Source: Paraburkholderia hospita (GTDB lineage: Bacteria > Pseudomonadota > Gammaproteobacteria > Burkholderiales > Burkholderiaceae). From it: DNA of 64,000 nucleotides. Positions 9,110 to 17,797 of the stretch are shown here, piece by piece (positions within the stretch are counted from its first letter, which is position 1; each line of letters starts with the position of its first letter). A program made the position numbers and the translations under genes. The notes beneath the pieces were generated by a model. The model saw nothing but the letters and a program-made list of their open reading frames with translations. It ran no database searches and was not told where the DNA came from. The stretch covers positions 434,001-498,000 of the forward strand of contig NZ_CP026107.1 in NCBI RefSeq assembly GCF_002902965.1, in the 5' to 3' direction.

Positions 9110-10023
9110 ATCTCGAACTTCTCGCAGTCTTTGCGGGCGCGTCGATCCGCCTCGCCGCGCCGATGATGCTCGCGTCCACGGGCGAACTCGTGAGCGAGCG
9201 CGCGGGCGTGCTCAACATGAGCGTCGAAGGCATGATGCTGACGGGCGCGTTTCTCGGCGCGACGTTTTCATGGCTGACGGGCAATCCGTCGATCGGTTTG
9301 CTGTGCGGCATGCTCGGCGTGATTCCCCTCGCGCTGCTGCAGGCATTCCTGAGCGTGACAATGCGCGCGAATCAGATCGTGACGGGCATCGGCATCAACA
9401 TTCTGGCGCTCGGCGGCACGACGCTCGCTTACCGCGAAATCTTCGGCGAGCGTTCGAGCGCGGTGATTCCGGGCCTTGCGCACTGGTCGCCGCCCGTGCT
9501 CGGCACGCTGCCTGTCATCGGCGAACCGATATTCGGGCAAGTGTGGCTGCTGTATGCGGGGCTCGCGGTGCTGATCGGAACCTACGTGATGATGCGCTAC
9601 ACCGCGTTGGGCGTCGCGCTGCACGCGACGGGTGTCGCGCCTCGCGCGGTCGATCAGTCGGGTCTCGGCGTCGCGCGGATTCGCTACGGCGCGGTGGTGT
9701 TCTCGGGCGTGATGTCGGCGGCGGCGGGATGCTTCATCTCGATCGGCGACATTCACACGTTTACGGAAGGCATGACCAACGGCGCAGGCTACCTGGCCAT
9801 TGCCGCGATCATCTTCGGCAACTGGAAGGTCGGCCGCACGGCGCTCGCGTGCCTGCTGTTCGGCGCAGCGACGGCGATGCAGTTTCAACTGCCGATGTTC
9901 GGCCTGCATGTGCCGACGGCATTGCTCATCATGCTGCCGTATCTGCTCGCGCTCGTCGCCGTCGCGGGACTGATTGGCCGGCAATCCGCGCCGCCTGCGC
10001 TAACCCAGCCGTTCAGGCGTTGA
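9106..10023 (+). CDS. BMP-type ABC importer permease 2
   Basis: 305-residue membrane protein with the family motif ERAGVLNMSVEGMMLTGAF near residue 30 and VTGIGINILALGGTTL near residue 90, as in the second permease (NupQ/YufQ-like) of these importers. Overlaps the previous gene by four bases (ATGA). It completes the binding protein-ATPase-permease-permease set; the TetR gene follows 74 bases later. Confidence 0.9.
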   Translation: MNLELLAVFAGASIRLAAPMMLASTGELVSERAGVLNMSVEGMMLTGAFLGATFSWLTGNPSIGLLCGMLGVIPLALLQAFLSVTMRANQIVTGIGINILALGGTTLAYREIFGERSSAVIPGLAHWSPPVLGTLPVIGEPIFGQVWLLYAGLAVLIGTYVMMRYTALGVALHATGVAPRAVDQSGLGVARIRYGAVVFSGVMSAAAGCFISIGDIHTFTEGMTNGAGYLAIAAIIFGNWKVGRTALACLLFGAATAMQFQLPMFGLHVPTALLIMLPYLLALVAVAGLIGRQSAPPALTQPFRR

Positions 10024-10097
10024 GCGCGAGAGCACCGGGGGCGCGGCGGAGTACCATAACGAATCGCCGGGTCATTCTTCAATCATTCATCGACACC

Positions 10098-10811
10098 ATG
10101 CCACGCAACGCCTCTGCACCAAGCGCACCCGCCCGAACGGCGAAGGACGAGCCCACGCGTCGCCAGCAACTTGCAGCAAAGACGCGCGAGCGCATTTTCC
10201 GGATCGCCATCAAGGAGTTCGCTGACAAGGGCTTCAGCGGCGCGCGGGTGGAAGGGATTGCGAGTCGCTCGAAGGTCAATATCCGCATGATTTACCACTA
10301 CTTCGGCGGCAAGGAAATGCTGTATGTCGAAGTGCTGGAGCATGTGCTGGCGAAGCTGCGCGAAGCGGAACTGGCCGTCGAGCTGGATGAGAAGACCGTC
10401 GACCCCGCAACAGGCATCTTGCAGCTTTACGATTTCACCGAAGGGCACTTTTCAGCGCACCCCGAGTTGCTGTGTCTGCTTTCGTGGGAGAACCTGAATC
10501 GGGCGCGCTACCTGAAACGATCGAAGGTCATTCCCGCGATGTCGTCGCCCGTGCTCGACAAACTGCGCACGTTGATCGAACGCGGCGAGGCCGCTGGCGA
10601 GTTGCGCGAGGGGATCGATCCGCTGCATATGTACGTGACGCTCGTGAGCCTCGCGTATTTTCACAAGTCCAATGCGTACACGCTCTCACGGATGTTCGAC
10701 ACTGAAATGCTCGCGCCTGCATGGCAGGCCGCGCACAAGGCACAGGCGCACGAACTCGTGCGCGCGTTTTTGACGGGAGCGCGTGTGCCGGAATTGGCGG
10801 CGCACTTCTGA
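10098..10811 (+). CDS. TetR/AcrR-family transcriptional regulator
   Basis: 237 residues. The N-terminal helix-turn-helix is clear (TRERIFRIAIKEFADKGFSGARVEGIASRSKVNIRMIYHYFGGKE, residues about 30-75). The C-terminal half is a ligand-binding helical domain resembling RutR-like regulators of nitrogenous catabolism. Start chosen at ATG 10098, which directly precedes the low-complexity N-terminus MPRNASAPSAPA; the longer frame from 9096 is a shadow of the permease gene. By position it probably controls the importer and the divergent ureido-hydrolase operon, sensing the imported compound or a product (inference). Confidence 0.88.
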   Translation: MPRNASAPSAPARTAKDEPTRRQQLAAKTRERIFRIAIKEFADKGFSGARVEGIASRSKVNIRMIYHYFGGKEMLYVEVLEHVLAKLREAELAVELDEKTVDPATGILQLYDFTEGHFSAHPELLCLLSWENLNRARYLKRSKVIPAMSSPVLDKLRTLIERGEAAGELREGIDPLHMYVTLVSLAYFHKSNAYTLSRMFDTEMLAPAWQAAHKAQAHELVRAFLTGARVPELAAHF

Positions 10812-10824
10812 ATTTGCCGATAAG

Positions 10825-10848
10825 GCGCCGCGCAACGCCGCGCGGCGC
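10825..10848. terminator. GC-rich hairpin between convergent genes
   Basis: Perfect 9-bp inverted repeat GCGCCGCGC / GCGCGGCGC with a 6-base loop in the 47-base gap between the convergent TetR and permease genes. No T run follows on either strand, so it is a candidate bidirectional stop or mRNA-end stabiliser rather than a textbook terminator. Confidence 0.5.
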
Positions 10849-10858
10849 TATGCGTGCA

Positions 10859-11755
10859 TCAACCCGCAGTCGCCCGCTTCCGCGCGAGCGATCTCGCGAT
10901 GAGCATTCCGCCCACCATCACCGCAAGCGAGATCAACGTCGTCATCGTGCCGAGCGCGTAGATGACAGGCGTGGTCACTGAGGTCGTCAAACCCTGCAAT
11001 TCGAGCGGCAGCGTGTTCTGATCGCCGATCGCCTGCGACGTGCGCGCAATCTCATCCCACGAAAGCGTAAAGCCGAACATTGCGACGCCGATCACGGAAG
11101 GCCCGATGATGGGCAGCACGACATTGCGGAACGACTGCCAAGGTGAGGCGCCCAGATCGCGGGCCGCTTCTTCGAAGGCGGGATTGAAGCGGTTGAAGAC
11201 GGCGAACATCACGAGCAGGCCGAACGGCAAGGTCCACGTGAGATGTGCGCCGAGCGCGGACGTGTAGAGGCCCATCGACGTGGTCCAGCTATCCGCGAAC
11301 GACTGAAAGCCCCACGCGTTGGCCAGATACTTGATGAGCGTGTCGAGCAGACGGAAGGTCAAGCCGATGCCGAGCGATACGATGATCGACGGCATGATGA
11401 GACTCGCGACCGATACGTAGAACACGGCCGTATCGCCACGAAAACGCCGCCTGAACGCGAGGCCCGCGCTCACCGAGAACAGCACCGTCAGCACCGTGAC
11501 AGCAATAGCGAGTTTGACGGAGCGCCCGAACGCAGCCCATATATCGATATCACCCACTCCGTTGCGCAAGACCTCGAACCAGTGCAGCGAGACGCCGCGC
11601 ATCGGAAAAGTCAGACCGCCTTCCGGACCCTGGAACGACAGAATAAAAATCGTGATGACGGGACCATACAGAAACAGCACAAAGAGGCCGAAGAGCAGCG
11701 CGAGCCAGTAGAAGCTCGCGGGCCGGCGCTCGCGATGCCTGAGCGAAACACTCAT
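10859..11755 (-). CDS. PotC-like ABC transporter permease
   Basis: 298 residues, about six membrane helices. The cytoplasmic EAA loop that contacts the ATPase is visible as EEAARDLGASPWQSFRNVVLPI. Family: spermidine/putrescine-type (MOI) importers, second permease. Start at MSVSLRHRER (11755), one base after the upstream permease stop. Last gene of the operon ATPase-binding protein-permease-permease read from 15113 leftwards. Confidence 0.88.
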   Translation of the reverse strand: MSVSLRHRERRPASFYWLALLFGLFVLFLYGPVITIFILSFQGPEGGLTFPMRGVSLHWFEVLRNGVGDIDIWAAFGRSVKLAIAVTVLTVLFSVSAGLAFRRRFRGDTAVFYVSVASLIMPSIIVSLGIGLTFRLLDTLIKYLANAWGFQSFADSWTTSMGLYTSALGAHLTWTLPFGLLVMFAVFNRFNPAFEEAARDLGASPWQSFRNVVLPIIGPSVIGVAMFGFTLSWDEIARTSQAIGDQNTLPLELQGLTTSVTTPVIYALGTMTTLISLAVMVGGMLIARSLARKRATAG

Positions 11756-11756
11756 G

Positions 11757-12671
11757 TCAGAGTTCCTTTCTGATGTCGACGGCACGCGTCAGCGCCCACA
11801 CGATCATGAGCACCACCGCGAGCAAAATGATTGCGTTGGCGGCAGCGGCGGGAAACTGCAGATAGCCCGTTTGCACCTGGATGATCTTGCCGACCGATGC
11901 GATCTGCTGTCCGCCCATCACGCCCACCGTGAGGAAATCGCCCATCACGATAGTGACGACGAAGATCGAGCCGATCACAATGCCCGTCTTGGACAAGGGC
12001 AACACGACGTCGCGGATCACCTGCCTGCCGCTCGCACCGCCGTCGCGCGCGGCTTCGAGCAGCGAGCGGTCGATGCGCATCATCGCGTTGAAGATCGGCA
12101 CGATCATGAAGAACGTATAGAGATGCACGAAAGCCAGCACGACGGAAAAGTTCGAATACAGCAACCATTCGAGCGGCTGGTCCACCAGATGCGCGGACAT
12201 GAGCGCCTGATTGACGAGCCCGTTGCGACCGAGCAGCGGAATCCACGAGATCATGCGGATCACGTTGGACGTCCAGAACGGAATCGTGCAGATGAGAAAC
12301 AGCACAGTCTGCATCGCCGTCGTGCGCACATGGAACGCAAGAAAATACGCGATCGTGAAACCGAGCACGAGCGTCACCGCCCAGACCATCGCGCAGAATT
12401 TCAGCGTGGACCAATACGTCTTGAACGTGACGCAAACGTCCGTGAGCGACGTGCAGCCGTCAAAGATCGCCGCGTAGTTCTTCAGCGTGAACGCTGGGAT
12501 GATCTGATACTCGTTGAAGTCCCAGAAGCTGACGATCAACGTGATCACGAGCGGCACGATAAAAAACAGCGCGAACGTGACTGTGAGCGGCGTGGCTTGC
12601 AGCCATGCGCTCACACGCCGATGGCGCACGGCCGTTGGCTTCGCCTGCTGGAGATACTCGACCGAGGCCAT
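11757..12671 (-). CDS. PotB-like ABC transporter permease
   Basis: 304 residues with a cytoplasmic N-terminus, six or so membrane helices and the EAA loop LLEAARDGGASGRQVIRDVVLPL. It matches the first permease of polyamine-type ABC importers. ATG at 12671 has GGAG seven bases upstream, so it is preferred over the GTG at 12677. A 31-base gap separates it from the binding-protein gene and it is followed immediately by the PotC-like gene. Confidence 0.88.
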   Translation of the reverse strand: MASVEYLQQAKPTAVRHRRVSAWLQATPLTVTFALFFIVPLVITLIVSFWDFNEYQIIPAFTLKNYAAIFDGCTSLTDVCVTFKTYWSTLKFCAMVWAVTLVLGFTIAYFLAFHVRTTAMQTVLFLICTIPFWTSNVIRMISWIPLLGRNGLVNQALMSAHLVDQPLEWLLYSNFSVVLAFVHLYTFFMIVPIFNAMMRIDRSLLEAARDGGASGRQVIRDVVLPLSKTGIVIGSIFVVTIVMGDFLTVGVMGGQQIASVGKIIQVQTGYLQFPAAAANAIILLAVVLMIVWALTRAVDIRKEL

Positions 12672-12702
12672 CTTCACACTCCGCGCGTGTTCTTGTGCAT
12701 TG

Positions 12703-14004
12703 TCATGCCGCGATGAATTCGTTCCACTTCTGCACCATGTAGATGTTCTCGTCCATCACGGCGTTCCAGCATGCGATTGCACCCATGCGCTGGTTGTACG
12801 AACCGCCGTCGCGCACGGCACCCGTCTTTTCGAGCAACTGACCGTCGGGCGCCTTGATGTCCTGCGCCGCAGGCTTGCCTTCCATCCAGTAGTCCCATTC
12901 GTAGCCCTGCATATGCGTCCTCGCCGTTTCCGTGACGCCGGGGTAATAGCCCTGGCGCATCAGGTAAGCGCCTGCCCAGCCGTCCTGAAACCAGTTGACG
13001 AATTCATACGCGGCATCGAGCTTTTTGCCTTGCAGCGAGCGCGGAAAGCCGAAGCCGGACGCCCATGAGCGATAACCTTCCTTCAACGGTTGGAACTTGC
13101 AGGCAATGCCCATCGTGCGGACCTTCGTGACAGCGGGCGACCACATCGACTGGATCACGACTTCGCCCGAAGCCATCAGGTTCACGCTCTCGTTGAAGTC
13201 ACGCCAGAACGCGCGGAACTGGCCGGCGCGCTTCGCTTCGATCAGGATCTTGATGGTCTGATCGATCTCGGCCTTGGTCATGTTGCCTTTATCGCCGTAT
13301 TTCACGCGGCCCATCGCTTCGATTGCCATCGCCGCATCCATGATGCCGATAGCGGGAATGTTGAGCAGCGCCGCTTTCCCCTTGAATTGCGGATTGAGCA
13401 GGTCCGCCCATGTCGTCACGGGCCGCGCAATCAGGTCGGGGCGAATGCCGAGTGTGTCGGCGTTGTACGTGGTGGGGATCAGCGTCATCCACTCGGTCGG
13501 CGTCGCGGAGAATTCGGTTGAGCGTGCGCCTTTGAGGAACATCACTTTTTTCGGCGCCGTGCCTTGATCGCCGATCTTCTTGCCGTCCACTTCGCCCTTC
13601 GTCAGCACGGGCGTGATCTTGTCGGCGAGCTTGATGCGCTTGGCGTCCATGCCCGCGAGCGTGCCCGCCGGGATGAGCTTCTTGAGCGAGAAGTACTCCG
13701 TGTCGACGATATCGAAAGAGTTGGGTTGCGTGATGATGCGTTTGGTGACGTCATCGGTCGTCACGGGAATGTATTGAATCTCGATTCCCGTGTCTTCCTT
13801 GAACTTCTTCGCAATGTCCGCGCTCTGGTTGACGGCGGTGCCGAGGTAACGCAGCGTGATCTTCTCTTGTGCATGCACGTACGGGAAACCGGCGATGCCC
13901 GCAGCCGCGACGGCGCCCTTGATGAACGTGCGGCGCGATAAACCTTTACCTACGGTCTCGTCTCCAGCCTGTTGTACGTTTGCGGCCACCTTGTCGTCGT
14001 TCAT
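12703..14004 (-). CDS. PotD-like extracellular solute-binding protein with Tat signal
   Basis: 433 residues. The N-terminus carries a twin-arginine signal (LSRRTFIKGAVAAAGIAG) with cleavage probable after YVHA, so export is likely by the Tat pathway in folded form. The mature part (ITLRYLGTAVNQSADIAKKFKEDTG...) is a family-1/PotD-type binding protein. Start codon is preceded by GAGGAG. The operon partners are polyamine-type; the ligand could be a polyamine or another cationic or amide compound. The divergent deacetylase-type hydrolase makes an acylated amine plausible (inference). Confidence 0.88.
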   Translation of the reverse strand: MNDDKVAANVQQAGDETVGKGLSRRTFIKGAVAAAGIAGFPYVHAQEKITLRYLGTAVNQSADIAKKFKEDTGIEIQYIPVTTDDVTKRIITQPNSFDIVDTEYFSLKKLIPAGTLAGMDAKRIKLADKITPVLTKGEVDGKKIGDQGTAPKKVMFLKGARSTEFSATPTEWMTLIPTTYNADTLGIRPDLIARPVTTWADLLNPQFKGKAALLNIPAIGIMDAAMAIEAMGRVKYGDKGNMTKAEIDQTIKILIEAKRAGQFRAFWRDFNESVNLMASGEVVIQSMWSPAVTKVRTMGIACKFQPLKEGYRSWASGFGFPRSLQGKKLDAAYEFVNWFQDGWAGAYLMRQGYYPGVTETARTHMQGYEWDYWMEGKPAAQDIKAPDGQLLEKTGAVRDGGSYNQRMGAIACWNAVMDENIYMVQKWNEFIAA

Positions 14005-14057
14005 TGCTTCTCTCCTCTAAAGAAATTGTCGTTGCGTTGTCGTTGTCAGTGCACTTG

Positions 14058-15113
14058 CTAGGCTGCGAGCGGATGGGCGTTCTGCTCGTCCCACCAGACC
14101 GTCACGCGCGCATTCGGCCCGAGACGTTGCGGATCGTAGTCGGCGTCGCTCATCAGCGATACGAGCGCGGGCGAGCCGTCTTGCGGATCGAGCGTGATGC
14201 GCAAATGCGTGCCCTGGTATTCGGCTTCACGCACCGTGCAAGCGAGGCCGCCGATCCGGCTCAAGCCGCTTTCTCCCGCGCTCGTGCCCGGCGTGACGCC
14301 TTGCGGCGCGATGCGCAAGCGGTCGGCGCGCACGGTGAAGAGCCCGCCCTTCGCGCCAAGCACGTTATGGCCACCGAGAAAGCGCGCGACGAATTCCGTG
14401 CGCGGCCGGTTGAATACTTCGAACGGCGTACCCATCTGTTCGATATGACCGTGACTCATCACCACCACGAGATCGGCGAGTGCCATCGCTTCTTCCTGCG
14501 AATGGGTGACGTGGACGAAGGTGATGCCGAGTTCCTTTTGCCAGCGCTTCAGTTCGGCGCGCATCTGCACGCGCAGGAACGGATCGAGCGCGGACAGCGG
14601 TTCGTCGAGCAAGAGGCAGCGCGGTTCGTTGAGCAATGCGCGCGCGAGCGCGACGCGCTGCTGCTGGCCGCCTGAGAGCTGGGCGGGCCTGCGGTTCGCG
14701 TAGGCCGACATCGCGACGAGTTCGAGTAGTTCGCCCGCGCGTTTTCGCCGCGCCTCTTTGGCGACGCCGCGCATCTTCAGGCTGAACGCGACGTTATCGA
14801 GCGCGGACAGATGCGGGAATAGCGCATAGCTCTGGAACACCATCGCGGTGCCGCGCGCGGCAGGCTGCTCATGTGTCACGTTGCGCCCACCGATCAGCAC
14901 GTCGCCTTCGGAGACCGACTCGTGACCCGCGATCATGCGCAGCGTCGACGTCTTGCCGCAGCCCGACGGGCCAAGCAGGCAGCAGTAAGCGCCGCCGGGA
15001 ATGCGCAGGTCGATCGCATCGACGGCGAGCGAATCGGCATAACGCTTCGAAACGTGCACGAGCTCGATGTCGGCGGGGCTTGCATGAACCACGGTTGATG
15101 CCGGCTGAACCAT
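14058..15113 (-). CDS. PotA-like ABC transporter ATP-binding protein
   Basis: 351 residues. Walker A GPSGCGKTST, Q-loop FQSYALFPHLS, signature LSGGQQQRVALARAL, Walker B CLLLDEPLSALD, H-loop VTHSQEEAM, then a TOBE-type C-terminal domain. Energises the PotB/PotC-like channel. Start set at MVQPASTVV (15113); upstream residues in the open frame (to 15188) lack family similarity. First gene of the minus-strand operon; the 288-base region before the divergent deacetylase gene must hold both promoters. Confidence 0.88.
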   Translation of the reverse strand: MVQPASTVVHASPADIELVHVSKRYADSLAVDAIDLRIPGGAYCCLLGPSGCGKTSTLRMIAGHESVSEGDVLIGGRNVTHEQPAARGTAMVFQSYALFPHLSALDNVAFSLKMRGVAKEARRKRAGELLELVAMSAYANRRPAQLSGGQQQRVALARALLNEPRCLLLDEPLSALDPFLRVQMRAELKRWQKELGITFVHVTHSQEEAMALADLVVVMSHGHIEQMGTPFEVFNRPRTEFVARFLGGHNVLGAKGGLFTVRADRLRIAPQGVTPGTSAGESGLSRIGGLACTVREAEYQGTHLRITLDPQDGSPALVSLMSDADYDPQRLGPNARVTVWWDEQNAHPLAA

Positions 15114-15279
15114 GAAGGTTTGTCCTGTCAGATGACGCGAATGGAATACGGCGCACGACGCATGCAGCCGGGAGCTTCTGCAAGTCATATGCCATTCGCG
15201 ATTTCATCCGCCGCCAGCACGTACTCGCACGAGTGCCGCAACGCCCGCTGACAACGCGTGTCGACAGGTTGGCGCGCAT

Positions 15280-15337
15280 ATTGCACACGATTGCGGACCT
15301 CGATCGTCAGCACTTGCGGATTGGTTGCGTGTGCAAT
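15280..15337. promoter_or_regulatory. two 10-bp inverted half-sites in a divergent promoter region
   Basis: ATTGCACACG at 15280-15289 and its exact reverse complement CGTGTGCAAT at 15328-15337 lie 38 bases apart between the divergent ABC operon (start 15113) and deacetylase operon (start 15402). Arrangement suggests paired operator half-sites, possibly for the GntR regulator encoded in the plus-strand operon. Confidence 0.45.
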
Positions 15338-15401
15338 CGCAGTGCAGGTTTCGTTCGGATTGGGGCACAACCTAACCAAACCGGATCATTCACACCCGAC
15401 A

Positions 15402-16343
15402 ATGAACGACTTCAAGCGCGAGCCGTCCGGTTCATTCGATTCACTGACAACACATGGCCGCTTCGGCTATCAGCCGATTCATGAGGGCGATGCCTACCAC
15501 TGGCCGAACGGCGCTCGGCTTGCGGTCTATCTCGGCTTCAACCTGGAGCACTTCGCGTTCGGCGAGGGCCTGGGTGCGGCGTTGGGGCCGCTGTCTCCGC
15601 AGCCCGACGTCCTGAACTACAGCTGGCGCGAGTACGGCAATCGCGTCGGCGCGTGGCGCTGCATCGAATTGTTCGATTCGCTCGACATGCCGGCGGGCAC
15701 GCTCATCAACACGTCGCTTTACGATCACTGTCCGGCGCTCATCGAAGCCTGTGCCGCGCGCGGCGACGAGCTGATTGCTCACGGTCACACGAACGCGCAG
15801 CGCCAGAGCGATCTGGACGAGGACGGCGAACGCGCGCTGCTGGCGCATTGCCGCGCACGCATGATCGAACAATCCGGCGCGGAGCCGACGGGATGGCTGT
15901 CGCCATGGATCTCCGAATCGCATCGCACGCCGGACCTGCTCGCCGAGACGGGGTATCGCTATACGCTCAACTGGTGTCACGACGACCGGCCTGTGCGTAT
16001 GCAAACGAAGGGCGGGCCGCTGTGGTCGATTCCGTATCCACAAGAGTTGAACGATCTGCCGATGATCATGGCGCGCCAAATGGACATGCGCGATTTCGCC
16101 GACATGATCGTCGACCAGTTCGATGAGATGCTCGAGCAAACGCAGCGTGCGCGCACTGCGCAGCCGCTCGTGATGGGTATTGCGCTGCATCCGTACATAG
16201 TCGGGCAGCCATACCGGTTGCGGCACTTGCGGCGCGCGCTCGCGCATATCGCCAGTGCGCGAGACGACATCTGGCTCACGACGCCCGGCGCCATCGCGCG
16301 CCACGCAGAAGAAGCCGTGCCCGTCGCGGCGCAAGCCGCATGA
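15402..16343 (+). CDS. polysaccharide-deacetylase-family hydrolase (CE4/PuuE-like)
   Basis: 313 residues. The NodB-homology pattern is seen as LAVYLGFNLEHF, LINTSLYDHCPALIEACAARGDELIAHGHTN (the metal-binding HGHT) and GWLSPWISESHRTPDLLAETGYRYT. CE4-type folds remove N-acetyl groups from sugars or open amide rings (as in PuuE allantoinase-type enzymes); no signal peptide is seen, so it acts in the cytoplasm, which argues against cell-wall work. Start at ATG 15402 (MNDFKREP). First of three coupled genes with GntR and flavin reductase, divergent from a polyamine-type importer; probably hydrolyses the imported amide (inference). Confidence 0.8.
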   Translation: MNDFKREPSGSFDSLTTHGRFGYQPIHEGDAYHWPNGARLAVYLGFNLEHFAFGEGLGAALGPLSPQPDVLNYSWREYGNRVGAWRCIELFDSLDMPAGTLINTSLYDHCPALIEACAARGDELIAHGHTNAQRQSDLDEDGERALLAHCRARMIEQSGAEPTGWLSPWISESHRTPDLLAETGYRYTLNWCHDDRPVRMQTKGGPLWSIPYPQELNDLPMIMARQMDMRDFADMIVDQFDEMLEQTQRARTAQPLVMGIALHPYIVGQPYRLRHLRRALAHIASARDDIWLTTPGAIARHAEEAVPVAAQAA

Positions 16344-17074
16344 GTGCGGTGCAGGCGGGCATGAGGCCCGATAAGCGCGAGCGGGCGGACGCGGACGCTC
16401 GCATTTATCAAACGATCTTCGAAGGCGTCTTGAATCACAGGCTCACGCCGGGCACCAAGCTGCCCGAGCCGGAACTGTGCGAGCTGTTCGGCGTCGGGCG
16501 CGCAGTGGTGCGGCGCGCGCTGGAGAAACTGGCGCACGACGGCATCGTCGTGTTGCGTCCGAACAAGGGCGCCGTCATTGCGCAGCCGACGCGCGAAGAA
16601 ACACGCGAGATTTTCGAGGCCCGCTGCGCGGTGGAACGCGCGCTGGTCGAACTCGCGGCGCAACGCGCGAGCGTCGACGATATCGGCGCGCTGCGCAAGC
16701 AGCTTGCCGACGAGCACGAGGCGATGCATCGCTTCGATCAGCCGTCATGGGCGCGCCTTGCCAGCGAATTTCATCTGCGCATCGCCGCGCTGGCGGGCAA
16801 CGCGACGCTCGAGCGCTATCTCACTGAACTGATTTCGCGCTGCTCGCTGATCGTCGGTGCTTACGAGCCGGTCGGCAACGCGCCGTGCGAGCACGACGAG
16901 CACACCGCTATCCTCGATTGCCTGGAAGCTCGCGATGCCGCGGGCGCAATTGCGCATATGACGGCGCATCTCCGGAGTCTGGAGGCGCGCATCGAAACGT
17001 CGCGCATGCCTGGCAAGAAGCGGCTTGCGCAACTGCTTGGCATCGAACCCGATCGACAAACCGCGATGGAGTGA
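16340..17074 (+). CDS. GntR-family regulator (FCD domain)
   Basis: 244 residues. Winged helix at residues about 20-85 (TPGTKLPEPELCELFGVGR...ALEKLAHDGIVVLRPNKGAVIAQPT) and a FadR-type all-helical ligand domain (EIFEARCAVERALVELAAQRA...FHLRIAALAGN...EHTAILDCLEARDAAGA). Overlaps the deacetylase gene by four bases (ATGA). Likely regulates its own operon and the divergent ABC importer; see the half-sites at 15280-15337 and the palindrome at 17673-17688. Confidence 0.88.
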   Translation: MSAVQAGMRPDKRERADADARIYQTIFEGVLNHRLTPGTKLPEPELCELFGVGRAVVRRALEKLAHDGIVVLRPNKGAVIAQPTREETREIFEARCAVERALVELAAQRASVDDIGALRKQLADEHEAMHRFDQPSWARLASEFHLRIAALAGNATLERYLTELISRCSLIVGAYEPVGNAPCEHDEHTAILDCLEARDAAGAIAHMTAHLRSLEARIETSRMPGKKRLAQLLGIEPDRQTAME

Positions 17075-17075
17075 C

Positions 17076-17663
17076 ATGGAAATCGACTTCGAAGCGATCA
17101 CCGAGTACCAGCGCTACAAACTGATGGCGAGCCTGATCGTGCCGCGGCCCATCGCGCTCGTGACCACGCTCGGCGTAGACGGCACGGTGAACGCCGCGCC
17201 GTTCTCCATGTTCAACATGCTGGGCGAGGAGCCGCCCATCGTAATGATCAGCATCAACCGGCTGACGGACGGCACGTTGAAGGACACGGCGGTGAACATT
17301 CCGCGCGAAAAGGAGTTCGTCGTGCATCTTGCCGATGAGGCGATTGCGCAGCAGATGCATCGCTGCGGCGAGCGCTTTTCGCCGGATGTCAGCGAACTGG
17401 ACGAAGTGGGTTTCACCGCGCTGGCGTCGACGCGCGTCAAGCCACCGCGCATCGCGCAGGCGCCTGTTGCCTTCGAATGCGAGCTTTGGGAGACGCTTGA
17501 AACGGCGAGCCGCCATATATTCATCGGCAAGGTACTGGTGCTGCACGCGCGCGACGAACTGATCGATCGTGACGCCTGGCGCGTCAGGTTGCAGCATTAC
17601 TTTCCCGTTGGCCGTTTCGGTGCGAGCGATTATGTGACGACGCGGGATCGGTTCGAGCTTTGA
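17076..17663 (+). CDS. flavin reductase-like / FMN-binding split-barrel protein
   Basis: 195 residues. The FMN-binding split-barrel signature is visible in SLIVPRPIALVTTLGVDGTVNAAPFSMFNMLGEEPPIVMISI near the N-terminus. Members hold FMN and either supply reduced flavin or carry out small reductions; the DIM6/NTAB-like architecture here lacks a partner monooxygenase in the window. ATG at 17076 follows the GntR stop by one base. Confidence 0.82.
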   Translation: MEIDFEAITEYQRYKLMASLIVPRPIALVTTLGVDGTVNAAPFSMFNMLGEEPPIVMISINRLTDGTLKDTAVNIPREKEFVVHLADEAIAQQMHRCGERFSPDVSELDEVGFTALASTRVKPPRIAQAPVAFECELWETLETASRHIFIGKVLVLHARDELIDRDAWRVRLQHYFPVGRFGASDYVTTRDRFEL

Positions 17664-17672
17664 GTTGCACGC

Positions 17673-17688
17673 GTTCTTTGGAAAGAAC
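17673..17688. repeat. palindrome GTTCTTT-GG-AAAGAAC
   Basis: Perfect 7-bp arms with a 2-base centre, 9 bases after the flavin-reductase stop and 109 bases before the next gene. Too tight a loop for a hairpin terminator; its symmetry suggests a dimeric regulator binding site. Confidence 0.45.
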
Positions 17689-17797
17689 AAATGCTGACAT
17701 CTATTTCCAGTTTCCATTGAACGGGCTTTGTTTGCTTCAGGTATATGCTTCGCCATATCGATTGGTAGCAACATGATTCATTTCACCTGGCGATGCA

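Noticed and set aside
9096..10097. Upstream extension of the TetR frame over the whole permease 2 gene
   Set aside because: Arg-rich shadow translation; the TetR fold begins only after the ATG at 10098.
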